Source: JBKHXF01 sp046566145 (GTDB lineage Bacteria; Actinomycetota; Nitriliruptoria; Nitriliruptorales; Nitriliruptoraceae). Taken from it: 64,000 bases of DNA. The stretch covers positions 49,822 through 113,821 of the forward strand of contig JBKHXF010000029.1 in NCBI GenBank assembly GCA_046566145.1. Reading direction: 5' to 3'. Made by a program: the position numbers and the translations under genes. The notes below the pieces were generated by a model, which saw nothing but the letters and a program-made list of their open reading frames with translations, made no database searches and was not told where the DNA came from. Of this stretch, positions 23,986 through 32,939 are shown piece after piece (the stretch's first letter is position 1; every line of letters starts with the position of its first letter).

Positions 23986-25452
23986 TCAGTACGCCCGAGC
24001 GAAGACCACCCGGCGGTCGTAGGCCGAGGGCTCGCCACAGCGGATGCACGGGCCCTCGGCGGCCTCGCCCTCCATCAGGATGCAACGCGGGGTCGCGGCT
24101 GTCTCGGCCTTGATGTCGTCCTCGCACGTGGGCCGGCCGCAGTGCACGACCTCGGCGAAGCCCGTGGCGACCTGCGCGGCGAACGCGTCCCAGTCGTCGA
24201 CCACGGCGGTGCGCTCCTGGCGGAACGCGAGCGCCCGGGCCACGAGCGCGTCGTGGTAGGCGTCGAGCATCGCCGGGACACGCGCCACGAGCTGGTCGAG
24301 CGGGATCGTCTCCTTGACGGGACGACCCTTCTCGTCGACCTCGCCGATGCGGTGGGCGACCAGCGTGTGGCCGGCCTCGAGGTCCCGCGGGCCGAGCTCG
24401 GCGCGCAGCGGCACGCCCTTGAGCTCCCAGTCGTTGAACTTGAACCCCGGGGACTGGTCACGGTCGTCGACGTGGACCCGCACACCGGCGGCGCGCAGCT
24501 CCGAGGCCACCTCGTGGGCCCGTGCGACGCAGCGCTCGCCGTCCTCGCCGCGACCGATCGGGATGAGCACGAACTGGATGGGGGCGAGCCGCGGCGGGAG
24601 CACCAGGCCCGCGTCGTCGCCGTGGGCGAGGATGGTCGCGCCGATCATGCGCGTCGACATGCCCCACGAGGTGGTGTGGGCGTACCGCTGCTCGTTGTTC
24701 TCGTCGGTGAACTGGATCTCGAACGCCTTGGCGAAGTTCGTGCCGAGGTAGTGCGAGGTGCCCGACTGCAGGGCCTTGCCGTCCCGCATCATCCCCTCGA
24801 TGGTGAAGGTCCGGACGGCCCCGGCGAAGCGCTCGCCGGCGGTCTTCTCGCCCTGGACCATCGGGATGGCCGCGACGTTCAGCGCGAACTCGGCGTAGAC
24901 GTCGTGCATCCGAAGGGTCTCCTCCATCGCGTCCGCCTCGTCGACGTGCGCGGTGTGGCCCTCCTGCCAGAGGAACTCGGTGGTGCGCAGGAAGATGCGG
25001 GGGCGCAGCTCCCACCGGACCACGTTCGCCCACTGGTTGATGAGCAGCGGCAGGTCGCGGTACGACGAGATCCACTTGGCGTACATCTCGCCGATGACGG
25101 TCTCGGAGGTGGGCCGAACGACCAGCGGCTCCTCGAGCTCCTTGCCGCCGGCGTGGGTCACCACGGCCAGCTCGGGCGAGAAGCCCTCGACGTGCTCGGC
25201 CTCGCGCTTGAGGTAGCTCTCCGGGATGAAGAGCGGGAAGTACGCGTTGACGTGCCCGGTCGCCTTGAAGCGGTCGTCGAGCTGCCGTTGCAACAGCTCC
25301 CACATGGTGTAGCCGTACGGCCGCATCACCATGGTGCCCTTGGCGGGCCCGCGGTCCGCGAGCTCGGCCTTGAAGACCAGCTCGTTGTACCAGGCGGAGA
25401 CGTCCTCGCTCAGGGGCGTGACGCCGAGGTCGTTCTTCTTGGCTGCGCTCAT
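23986..25452 (-). CDS. proS: prolyl-tRNA synthetase (archaeal/eukaryal type)
   Basis: Charges tRNA-Pro. 488 residues from ATG 25452; the longer open frame upstream is spurious. It lacks the editing insertion of the long bacterial type and matches the short type: LSEDVSAWYNELVFKAELAD, class II motif 1 MVMRPYGYTMWELLQRQLD, ELEEPLVVRPTSETVIGEMYAKWI, motif 2 VVRWELRPRIFLRTTEFLWQEGHTAH-like, and the C-terminal zinc-like knuckle CGRPTCEDDI with CIRCGEPS. It ends in Tyr (VVFARAY), typical of this type. The gene starts only 11 bases from the GGDEF-EAL gene stop, so they may share transcription. Confidence 0.95.
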   Translation of the reverse strand: MSAAKKNDLGVTPLSEDVSAWYNELVFKAELADRGPAKGTMVMRPYGYTMWELLQRQLDDRFKATGHVNAYFPLFIPESYLKREAEHVEGFSPELAVVTHAGGKELEEPLVVRPTSETVIGEMYAKWISSYRDLPLLINQWANVVRWELRPRIFLRTTEFLWQEGHTAHVDEADAMEETLRMHDVYAEFALNVAAIPMVQGEKTAGERFAGAVRTFTIEGMMRDGKALQSGTSHYLGTNFAKAFEIQFTDENNEQRYAHTTSWGMSTRMIGATILAHGDDAGLVLPPRLAPIQFVLIPIGRGEDGERCVARAHEVASELRAAGVRVHVDDRDQSPGFKFNDWELKGVPLRAELGPRDLEAGHTLVAHRIGEVDEKGRPVKETIPLDQLVARVPAMLDAYHDALVARALAFRQERTAVVDDWDAFAAQVATGFAEVVHCGRPTCEDDIKAETAATPRCILMEGEAAEGPCIRCGEPSAYDRRVVFARAY

Positions 25453-25463
25453 GGCCGGCGAGG

Positions 25464-28058
25464 CTACCGCGGCTCGGTGACCTCCCCGACCGCCTCCGTC
25501 GCGCCGCCGGGCGGCAGCGCAACGTCGAGCGTGACGACGGTGCCGGCCCCACCGGGGAAGTCGCGAGCGGGCACGGGTCGACCGAAGAGGTACCCCTGGC
25601 CGAGCGCGCAGCCCCACGCCCGCAGCTGAGCGGCCTGGACCTCCGTCTCGATGCCCTCGGCGATCGTGCCGAGCCCCAGGGCCCGCGCGAGGTCGACGAT
25701 GCCGCGGGCGACCACGGCGCGGCGGTCCTCGTTGCCGATGCCGTCGACGAACGTCTTGGCCACCTTCAGCAGGTGGACCGGCAGCCGCGCGAGGTGCTCG
25801 AGCGACGAGTAGCCGGTCCCGAAGTCGTCGAGCGCCACGCGGACGCCCAGCCCGACCAGCCGCGACAGGATCTCGTGGGAGCGGTCGATGTCCTGCATGA
25901 CCGCGTACTCCGTCACCTCGAGCAACAGGCGGTCGGGGGCGAGCCCGCTTGCCTCGAGCGCCCTCGCGACGTCGGCGACCAGGTCGCTCCGGGTGAGCTG
26001 GCTGCGCGCGATGTTCACGGTCAGCGTCAGCGGCTCGGTCCAGTCCGCGGCGGCGCGGCAGGCCCGCTCGAGCACCAGCGAGCCGATGGGGACCAGCAGG
26101 CCGGACTCCTCCGCGAGCTCGAGGAACGCCCCCGGCGTGAGCAGCCCCTTGGTGGGGTGGTCCCACCGGAGCAACGCCTCCGCCCCGACCAGCATCCCCG
26201 AGGACAGGTCGACGAGCGGCTGGAGGTGGACCTCGAACTGGTCGTGCTCGACGGCCGCCTGGAGCTCGGTACGCAGGGACAGACGGGCCTGCGCCTCGTC
26301 GTGCATCGACTCCTCGAAGAGCCGGAAGCTGCCCTTCGACTCGCGCTTGGCCACGTACATCGCGATGTCGGCGTTGCGCAGCAGCTCCGACGCGCCGGCG
26401 ACGGTCGCGTCCGGGTACGCGATCCCGATCGAGCAGTGCGTGGTCACCTCGTCGGCGGCCAGGTGGAACGGCGGCGTGAGCGCGCCGATGATGCGACGCG
26501 CGACGTCCTGCGCGCGCTCCGGGGCGTCGAGGTCGCGCAGCAGGACGGCGAACTCGTCGCCGCCCATCCGGGCCGGCATGTCCCGGCTCTTGAGGCAGGC
26601 CTGCAGGCGCCCCGAGACGGCCTGCAGCAGGTCGTCGCCCGCTTGGTGCCCGAGCGAGTCGTTGACCGTCTTGAAGTCGTCGAGGTCGAAGAACAGCACC
26701 GCGATGTCGTTGCGCTCCTCGAGCAGGGCGAGCTCGACCTCTTCCGTGAACAACGAGCGGTTCGCGAGGCCCGTCAGCGCGTCGTGATAGGCGCGGTGCC
26801 GCAGCTCGTCCTTCAGCTCCGTGAGCTGGCCGAGCGTCTTCTCGAGTCGCCCCACCTCGAGGGACGAGCTGACGTGGTTGGTCAGGGTCGCGAACAGCCG
26901 CAGGTCCTGGGCGTCGAAGTAGCTCACGTCGCCGAGCCGGTCGCCGAGCAGGAGCAGCCCGAGCGGACGTTCCTCGCCGGCGAGGGGCGCGATCATCGCG
27001 TCGTCGTCGACCGCGTGGGCGGAGAGGAACACCCGCAGGTCGTCGCCGGGCGGCCGGGAGTGGCCGATGAGCTGCGGACCGTCGGCACCCAGCCGGGCGA
27101 GCACGGCGGCTTCGCTCTCGCCGAACTCCACGGGCTCGAGCTCCGTGCTCGCATCGTCGCCCTCCACCCGGATGCGCAGGGCCGGGTCACCCGGTCGCGT
27201 GGGGGCGAGCACCAGCTCGGCCGTGCCGGCCCGGAACGTCTCCCGGGCCTGCACCAACAGCGCCGTGAGGGCCGACTCGACCTCCGGCGACTCGTGCAGC
27301 AGGCGCGACGACTCGTAGAGGAACTCGAGCGTCTCGTGCCGCTGGCGCTGGGACGTGTAGCCCCGGTAGGCGAAGTAGACGGCGGCGGTGGGTGCCGCGA
27401 GGAGCAGGGCCGCCCGCGGGTCCTGCCACGCGACGACGACCGCCACGACGGCGAGGGAGGTGTTGGCGAGCGTGCCGATCGCGGCGAAGGTGCCGATGTC
27501 GCGGAGCCGGTCGGTGAGGATGCGACCCTCGGAGAGCGACATCGCGACGAAGATCGCGAGCACGCTCGTCGCGGAGGCCGCGGCGACCGCGGCCAGCGCG
27601 ACCAACCACCCGACCGGGCCGATCGGGTCGGCGACGAACCGGATGACCGCGTGGAAGAAGGCCGTCGCGACGACCGCTCCAAGGACGAAGTGCGCGAGGT
27701 TGAACAGCAGCTTGAGCGGGCTCTGGCGCCGGACGAACGCCAACTCCAGCCCGATGCCGACGAGGTTCGCGGCGACCACCGCCCAGGGGGCGGCGAAGAA
27801 CAGCCCGAGGACCAGCGGGAACTCGGAGAGCGAGAACGTGTGCGCGTCGCGGCGCAGCTGGATGTGGACCACGCCCATCTCGGCGAGCGCGAACGCCGCG
27901 ATGAGGAACCACACCGGCAGGCGCAGCGGCGCGTCGGGCAGCGGCGCCGCCGGGAGGACCGACACGACGAAGAGGACCGCGGCCACGACGAACTGCACCG
28001 CGGCGAGCGCCCAGATCGCGGCGGCGCCGTCGAGGCGCCGGGTCCCGGTGAGCGCCAC
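25464..28058 (-). CDS. membrane GGDEF-EAL cyclic-di-GMP enzyme with GAF domain
   Basis: 864 residues from GTG 28058 (AGGAGG in front). Residues about 10-290 hold seven or eight membrane helices of a MASE-like sensor. Then follow a coiled linker, a GAF domain (about 300-430), a GGDEF domain with an intact active motif (PARMGGDEFAVLLRDLD, plus FFDLDDFKTVNDSLGH), and an EAL domain with GAEALLRW, VNIARSQL, LLEVTEYAVM, DDFGTGYSSLEHL and EGIETEVQAAQL. The block usually KIDRSFV is KVAKTFV, keeping the Lys but losing an Asp. It may both make and degrade c-di-GMP, or be biased to one activity. It lies 150 bases downstream of the WSGSS-repeat subtilase. Confidence 0.92.
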   Translation of the reverse strand: MALTGTRRLDGAAAIWALAAVQFVVAAVLFVVSVLPAAPLPDAPLRLPVWFLIAAFALAEMGVVHIQLRRDAHTFSLSEFPLVLGLFFAAPWAVVAANLVGIGLELAFVRRQSPLKLLFNLAHFVLGAVVATAFFHAVIRFVADPIGPVGWLVALAAVAAASATSVLAIFVAMSLSEGRILTDRLRDIGTFAAIGTLANTSLAVVAVVVAWQDPRAALLLAAPTAAVYFAYRGYTSQRQRHETLEFLYESSRLLHESPEVESALTALLVQARETFRAGTAELVLAPTRPGDPALRIRVEGDDASTELEPVEFGESEAAVLARLGADGPQLIGHSRPPGDDLRVFLSAHAVDDDAMIAPLAGEERPLGLLLLGDRLGDVSYFDAQDLRLFATLTNHVSSSLEVGRLEKTLGQLTELKDELRHRAYHDALTGLANRSLFTEEVELALLEERNDIAVLFFDLDDFKTVNDSLGHQAGDDLLQAVSGRLQACLKSRDMPARMGGDEFAVLLRDLDAPERAQDVARRIIGALTPPFHLAADEVTTHCSIGIAYPDATVAGASELLRNADIAMYVAKRESKGSFRLFEESMHDEAQARLSLRTELQAAVEHDQFEVHLQPLVDLSSGMLVGAEALLRWDHPTKGLLTPGAFLELAEESGLLVPIGSLVLERACRAAADWTEPLTLTVNIARSQLTRSDLVADVARALEASGLAPDRLLLEVTEYAVMQDIDRSHEILSRLVGLGVRVALDDFGTGYSSLEHLARLPVHLLKVAKTFVDGIGNEDRRAVVARGIVDLARALGLGTIAEGIETEVQAAQLRAWGCALGQGYLFGRPVPARDFPGGAGTVVTLDVALPPGGATEAVGEVTEPR

Positions 28059-28207
28059 GTGTCCTCCTGGTCCCGGCTCGGTCTCCCCCTCGGTGTCGGC
28101 ACGCGCCGTCGACAGGTGAAGCCCCTCGCCGGCCACGTCCTCGTGTTCGGCGGGGGGATCCACCCGGGAGCGACGGGCCGGGGCGACCCCCGACGCGCCG
28201 GACACCG

Positions 28208-29869
28208 TCACTCCCAGCTGTGCGCGGACCAGGAGGACCCGGACCACGAGGACCCGGACCACGAGGACCCGGACCACGAGCTGCCCGACCACGAGCTGCC
28301 GCTCCACGAGGACCCGGACCACGAGGACCCGGACCACGAGGACCCGGACCACGAGGACCCGGACCACGAGGACCCGGACCACGAGCTGCCGCTCCAGGTG
28401 CCGTCGGTCCAGTTCGTCCCGGCGGCCAGCCCGTCGGTCCACGCAGCTCCGTCGAACGCGTCCCCACCGACGACGACCTCGCCCTGGAGCACGGTGCCGT
28501 CGGTGGCGACGAGGTGCCGGCTCCCCCGCGCCGCCTCGATCGAGCCCCCGCCCTTGGCCACACGGGTCTGGGACGCGCCCTGCAGCTTCCTCGCGGTGAG
28601 CGCGTCGGCGGCCTGCAGGAGCCCCGCGCCGGCGGCGCGCCGGTCCTTCTCGGCCGTCCGCGTCGCGGTCTGGACCAGCGTCTGCTTGAGCTGGTCCGGG
28701 GTCAGCTCCGGTCGCTGCTCCAGGAGCAGGGCGACCACGCCCGCGGTGTAGGCCGCGGCCTGCGAGCTGCCGCTGCCCCGGAACCGGTCCTCACCGATCC
28801 GTGCCGCCGGGTTCTCGGTGTCCGCCTTCGAGCCCGGCGCGCGCAGGCCCACGAGGGACGTGCCGGGCGCGACGAGGTCCGGGTTGCGGCGTCCGTCCCC
28901 GCGGCTCGAGTAGCCGGCGACGGTCGCGCCCTTCTTCGGGTCAGCAGCGAGGTCGGTGAGTTCGGCGGCCCCCACGGCGAGGACGACCGGGTCGGTCGCC
29001 GGGTGGTTGAGCCGGCCCAGGCGCGTGCCCTCGTTCCCGGCCGCGACGACCACGACGATCCCCGCGTCCCACGCGGCCTCGACGGCCATGGCGAGCGGGT
29101 CGGTCGCCAGGTCCGCCCGGGCGTCGGTCCCGAACGCGAGCGCGAGGACGTCGACGTCCGTGGTGCCCCGGAGCTTCTGGGTCACCAGGAAGTCGATGGC
29201 CGCGATGACCTGGGAGACGTCCGTGCGTCCCTCGGCGTCGGCGACCCTGAGGTTCAACAGCGTGGCACCGGGGGCGACCCCGGTGGTGCGACCCGCGATG
29301 ATGCCCGCGAGGTGGGTGCCGTGACCGAACCCGTCACGGTGCGGGGCGCTGGACGCGTCGATGCTGAGGTCCGGGCCGTCCAGGACCCGACCTCGGAGGT
29401 CCGCCACGTCGGCGATCCCGGAGTCGACCAGCGCGACGGTCACGCCGCGTCCGGTCAGCCCCGATCGCCACAGCGGGTCGACCTTGGTCATCGTGGCGGT
29501 CTCCGCCACCGTCACCCCGGTCGTGGTGCTCGTGGTGCCGAGGAAGTCGAGCGCGACGTCCGGCGTCACGGTGGCGACCCCGGCAGCGCCCTCGAGCGCG
29601 TCGAGGCGCGACGACGGGATGGAGGCCGCGACGCCGTCGACGATCGGGAGCAGCGGTCCCACCTCGCCACCGGCCTCGGTGACCGTCTCGGCCAGGTCGG
29701 CGAGGTCCGTCCCCTCGACGCCACGGACGATGACCTGCACGTCCCCCTGCCCGGCGGCGGCATGGACGGGGACGAGCGCGAGGGCGAGCACCGCAGCCAG
29801 GGCGAACGCGCCAGCCGTCCGGGGTCGCTCCCCGGTCGGCTTCACGTCGTCCCAGCTGACGCCTGCCAT
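28208..29869 (-). CDS. secreted S8 subtilase with C-terminal WSGSS repeats
   Basis: 553 residues from ATG 29869 (AGGAG in front). An N-terminal cytoplasmic stretch and signal (GAFALAAVLALALVPVHAAAG) lead into a propeptide-like region (ADLAETVTEAGGEVGP to LDALEGAAGVATVTPD). The subtilase domain has Asp in VALVDSGIADVADLRG, His in DGFGHGTHLAGIIAG, Asn in VVVAAGNEG and Ser in FRGSGSSQAAAYTAGVVALL. The last 80 residues end in eleven tandem WSGSS pentapeptides, then WSAHSWE. Such Trp/Ser/Gly arrays are a known but unexplained tail on some actinobacterial subtilases; a surface-anchoring or self-assembling role is a guess. The gene precedes the GGDEF-EAL gene and diverges from the photolyase. Confidence 0.93.
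   Translation of the reverse strand: MAGVSWDDVKPTGERPRTAGAFALAAVLALALVPVHAAAGQGDVQVIVRGVEGTDLADLAETVTEAGGEVGPLLPIVDGVAASIPSSRLDALEGAAGVATVTPDVALDFLGTTSTTTGVTVAETATMTKVDPLWRSGLTGRGVTVALVDSGIADVADLRGRVLDGPDLSIDASSAPHRDGFGHGTHLAGIIAGRTTGVAPGATLLNLRVADAEGRTDVSQVIAAIDFLVTQKLRGTTDVDVLALAFGTDARADLATDPLAMAVEAAWDAGIVVVVAAGNEGTRLGRLNHPATDPVVLAVGAAELTDLAADPKKGATVAGYSSRGDGRRNPDLVAPGTSLVGLRAPGSKADTENPAARIGEDRFRGSGSSQAAAYTAGVVALLLEQRPELTPDQLKQTLVQTATRTAEKDRRAAGAGLLQAADALTARKLQGASQTRVAKGGGSIEAARGSRHLVATDGTVLQGEVVVGGDAFDGAAWTDGLAAGTNWTDGTWSGSSWSGSSWSGSSWSGSSWSGSSWSGSSWSGSSWSGSSWSGSSWSGSSWSGSSWSAHSWE
28232..28396 (-). repeat. eleven 15-bp units coding WSGSS
   Basis: Eleven exact 15-base units. Most are written TGG TCC GGG TCC TCG on the coding strand; three (28277-28291, 28292-28306, 28382-28396) use AGC-type serines, i.e. 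different bases but the same pentapeptide. Such silent divergence argues that the protein repeat is selected for rather than a recent slippage product. Confidence 0.9.
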
Positions 29870-29923
29870 GTGCTCGCTCCTCTCCGGTGTCGGCGACCCG
29901 TCGGGTCGGGCCTCTGACTATCT

Positions 29924-29935
29924 GTGACTAGTCAC
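29924..29935. promoter_or_regulatory. 12-bp palindrome in divergent promoter region
   Basis: GTGACTAGTCAC is perfectly self-complementary and lies 55 bases upstream of the subtilase start, in the A+T-richer 243-base gap shared with the photolyase gene. A dimeric regulator could bind here; which gene it would control is unknown. Confidence 0.4.
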
Positions 29936-30112
29936 CACTCTCGGTGTTGATATTCGTCGCCTAGTAACGATTCCCCTACCTCGGGTTACGTGTTCGTGCG
30001 GAGATCGCGGTCTTGACCTCCCCATAACGGACATCTCAGACCCGATGTGTGCGCGGAGCGTCCACGGCGTGCACCGTGACGAACCCGCGGTACCCCACCA
30101 GGAGGCGAGACC

Positions 30113-31621
30113 GTGCGGACGATCTGGGTGCTGGGCGACCAGCTCCGTGCCGACACCGGCGCGCTCCACGACGCGGACCCCGCGCGCGACCGGATCCTGC
30201 TGGTGCTGTCGATCGCGAAGCTGCGGGAGCGTCCCTGGCACCGGCAGCGGGCCCACCTGGTCGTGACGGGCATGCGCCGGCTCGCCGAGGAGCTGCGGGG
30301 CACGGGGTTCGAGGTCGACTGGCGCGAGGCCGCCACCCTCGCGGCGGGCCTCGAGGCGCACCGGGCCGAGCACGGCCCCGGCGAGGTCGTGGCGATGGAG
30401 CCGCTGAACCGGCGCGGCCGCGACACGCTCGAGCGGCTCGGGGTGACGCTCGCGCGCAACGACCAGGTGCTCTGCCACCCCGAGGAGTTCGCCGCCTGGG
30501 CCGACGAGCACGCCCGCGCCGACGGGTCGGTGCGGATGGAGGACTTCTACCGCTGGCAGCGCCGGCGGCTCGGCGTGCTGATGGACGGCGACGAGCCGGC
30601 CGGCGGACGCTGGAACTTCGACCACGACAACCGCGAGCCGCCGCCCACCGACGGCCGCTCGTGGCCCCAGGTGGTGACGAGCGAGCTCGACGACCTCGAC
30701 CGCGAGGTGCTCGACCTGCTCGAGGGGATGGACGGGGTCGAGCTCTTCGGCGACCCGCCGGACGGGACGTGGGCGACGAGCCGGCGACGGGCGCTGGCGC
30801 GGCTGCGCCACGTCGTCGACGAGGTGCTGCCCGGCTTCGGTCCGCACGAGGACGCGATGCTCGCCGGCGAGTGGGCGATGAACCACACGCTGCTGAGCCA
30901 CGCGCTGAACCTCGGGATGCTGCACCCGACCGAGGTCGTGGAGGCAGCCGAGGAGGCCCACCGTGCCGGCAGGGCACCGATCAACTCCGTCGAGGGCCTC
31001 GTCCGGCAGGTCATCGGTTGGCGGGAGTTCGTGCTCGGCCTCTACTGGTGGCACGACGACGCGTGGCGGGACGAGAACGTGCTCGGCAACGACCAGCCCC
31101 TGCCCCCGTCCTTCACCGGCACCCCGACCGACATGCGCTGCGTGTCGAGCGTGGCCGGGTGGGTCCAGCGGCACGGGTGGGCGCACCACATCCCCCGGCT
31201 GATGGTGCTGGCGAACCTCGCGACGCTCGTCGGGGTCCGCCCGACGGAGGTGACGGACTGGATGCACCGGTCGTTCGTCGACGGCGCGGACTGGGTGATG
31301 GTCCCCAACGTCGTCGGCATGGGCATGTACGCCGACGGGGGGCGCATGTCGACCAAACCCTACGTGTCGGGCGGCAACTACATCGACCGGATGAGCGACT
31401 TCTGCGGCGACTGCCGCTTCCACCCGAAGAAGCGGGTCGGCGAGGACGCCTGCCCGTTCACCACCCTCTACTGGGACTTCCTCGACCGCAACGCCGAGGT
31501 GCTGCGCGGTAACCACCGGCTCGCCCGCCCGTACCACACCCTCGGTCGGCTGCAGGACCTCGACGAGGTGCGCGATCGCGCGGCGCAGGTCCGCCGCGCG
31601 ATCGCCGCCGGGGAGCTCTGA
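30113..31621 (+). CDS. cryptochrome/photolyase of the iron-sulfur (6-4)-type family
   Basis: 502 residues from GTG 30113 (AGGAGG eight bases upstream). It is the bacterial DPRP/FeS-BCP family: N-terminal antenna-binding domain VRTIWVLGDQLRADTGALHD, helical FAD domain (GEWAMNHTLLSHALNLGMLHP, SVEGLVRQVIGWREFVLGLYWWHD, WVQRHGWAHHIPRLMVLANLATL). The C-terminal cysteines FCGDCRFHPKKRVGEDACPF, together with TDMRC earlier, supply the four 4Fe-4S ligands. It repairs UV photoproducts in DNA with blue light, probably (6-4) lesions. FAD-domain motif AHHIPRLMVL is intact. It diverges from the WSGSS subtilase. Confidence 0.92.
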   Translation: MRTIWVLGDQLRADTGALHDADPARDRILLVLSIAKLRERPWHRQRAHLVVTGMRRLAEELRGTGFEVDWREAATLAAGLEAHRAEHGPGEVVAMEPLNRRGRDTLERLGVTLARNDQVLCHPEEFAAWADEHARADGSVRMEDFYRWQRRRLGVLMDGDEPAGGRWNFDHDNREPPPTDGRSWPQVVTSELDDLDREVLDLLEGMDGVELFGDPPDGTWATSRRRALARLRHVVDEVLPGFGPHEDAMLAGEWAMNHTLLSHALNLGMLHPTEVVEAAEEAHRAGRAPINSVEGLVRQVIGWREFVLGLYWWHDDAWRDENVLGNDQPLPPSFTGTPTDMRCVSSVAGWVQRHGWAHHIPRLMVLANLATLVGVRPTEVTDWMHRSFVDGADWVMVPNVVGMGMYADGGRMSTKPYVSGGNYIDRMSDFCGDCRFHPKKRVGEDACPFTTLYWDFLDRNAEVLRGNHRLARPYHTLGRLQDLDEVRDRAAQVRRAIAAGEL

Positions 31622-31684
31622 TCCGGCGCCGGCGGCGCGAGCGCAGCCCGGCCCGGCAGGATCGGACCCCTCCGGGGCGCGCCG

Positions 31685-31987
31685 TCAGCCGTACAGGTCG
31701 TCCAGCCGCCGCTCGACGGTGGCGAGCAGGTCCGGGTGGCGGCGCAGGAGCATCACCAGGTCGCTGACGTCCCCCGGCTCGTCGCCCCGGGCGAGCAGGA
31801 GCTCGACCGCGCCGGCGGCCACGTCGACCTCGTCGTGGCCCGGCACCCCGACGCCGGCGGGGACCCGGACCTCGACCTCACGCCCGTCCGCCAGCGTCAC
31901 CGCGACGCGGCCCGGCTCGACCTCCCGCGCCGGCGGCAGCCCACCGCCGGCGTCGCCGGCGCTGGCGGCACCCCCGCCGTCGCCCAC
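31685..31987 (-). CDS. small acidic protein of unknown function following era
   Basis: 100 residues. The GTG at 31987 was chosen because it lies just inside the era end (the stop TGA occupies 31991-31989), giving coupled translation; no separate ribosome site is seen. The first 25 residues are Gly/Ala-rich and the rest forms a compact domain: VAVTLADGREVEVRVPAGVGV followed by two helices ending DLLATVERRLDDLYG. No family recognised. It is the last gene of the hrcA-to-era leftward cluster. Confidence 0.6.
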   Translation of the reverse strand: MGDGGGAASAGDAGGGLPPAREVEPGRVAVTLADGREVEVRVPAGVGVPGHDEVDVAAGAVELLLARGDEPGDVSDLVMLLRRHPDLLATVERRLDDLYG

Positions 31988-31988
31988 C

Positions 31989-32939
31989 TCAGTACCCGAG
32001 CCGGCGCAGCTGCTTGGGGTCGCGCTGCCACTCCTTGGCGACCTTGACCCGCGTGTGCAGGTGGACCCTCGCACCGAACAGGGCCTCGAGCTCGATCCGC
32101 GCCTCGCTGCCCGCCTCCTTGAGGTTCGCGCCGCCCTTGCCGATGACGATGCCCTTCTGGCTCTCGCGCTCGACCCACACGGTCGCGTCGACCTCGAGCA
32201 GGTCGTCGCGGTCCTCCGAGGGACGCACCTCGTCGACCTCGACCGCGATGGAGTGCGGAAGCTCGTCACGGCCGCGCCGGATGAGCTTCTCGCGCAGGAT
32301 CTCGGCGGCGAGCTGCCGCTCCGGCTGGTCGGTGACGTGCCCGGAGGGGAACAGCCGGGGCGACTCCGGCAGGTGCGACACGAGCACCTCGACGAGCGTG
32401 TCGACGTTCATCCCGCCGGTCGCGGAGGTCGGGACGACCTCGACCACGTTGGGCAGCGCCGCGAGCTCGGCGAGCTGCGGGATGAGCCGGTGCTTGTCGC
32501 GGACCAGGTCCTCCTTGTTGGCGACCGCCACGATGGGCGTGCCGATGGCGGTGATCTGCTCGGCGAGGAACCGGTCCCCCGTGCCGAGCCCCGAGGCGAC
32601 GTCCACCAGGAAGCACAGCACGTCCACGCCGCGCCACGTCTCGTGCACGAGCTCGTTGAGGCGGCGCGTCAGCAGCGTCCGCGGCTTCGCGACCCCCGGT
32701 GTGTCGAGGAAGACGAGCTGCGCGTCGTCGCGGGTGAGCACCCCGCGGATGGCGTTGCGGGTCGTGCCCGGGACGTCGGTGACGATGGCGACCTTCTCGC
32801 CCACCATCGCGTTCAGCAGCGTCGACTTGCCGACGTTGGGCCGACCGACGAGCCCGACCATCCCGGCCCGGTGCCCGTCGGGCAGCTCGTCGCCGAGGTC
32901 GGCGAGGATCGCCTCGAGGTCGAGGCCGCGCTCGCTCAT
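31989..32939 (-). CDS. era: GTPase Era
   Basis: Binds 16S rRNA 3' end and assists 30S assembly. 316 residues from ATG 32939, which overlaps the cdd stop (ATGA). GTPase motifs: G1 GLVGRPNVGKSTLLNAMVG, G2 VPGTTRNAIRG, G3 FLDTPGVAKP, G4 VANKEDLV, G5 TSATGG. The C-terminal KH domain has the RNA-binding signature GIVIGKGGANLKEAG, followed by VKVAKEWQRDPKQLRRLGY. Length and order are canonical for Era. Confidence 0.97.
   Translation of the reverse strand: MSERGLDLEAILADLGDELPDGHRAGMVGLVGRPNVGKSTLLNAMVGEKVAIVTDVPGTTRNAIRGVLTRDDAQLVFLDTPGVAKPRTLLTRRLNELVHETWRGVDVLCFLVDVASGLGTGDRFLAEQITAIGTPIVAVANKEDLVRDKHRLIPQLAELAALPNVVEVVPTSATGGMNVDTLVEVLVSHLPESPRLFPSGHVTDQPERQLAAEILREKLIRRGRDELPHSIAVEVDEVRPSEDRDDLLEVDATVWVERESQKGIVIGKGGANLKEAGSEARIELEALFGARVHLHTRVKVAKEWQRDPKQLRRLGY

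Noticed and set aside
13078..28396. Tandem repeats at 13078 and 28232 as CRISPR arrays
   Set aside because: Units are 39 and 15 bp with no unique spacers and lie in frame inside protein genes; no cas genes are present.
28220..29917. A + strand frame with collagen-like GPRGPGPRG repeats
   Set aside because: It is the antisense reading of the 15-bp WSGSS array; the subtilase on the other strand has catalytic motifs, signal peptide and ribosome site.
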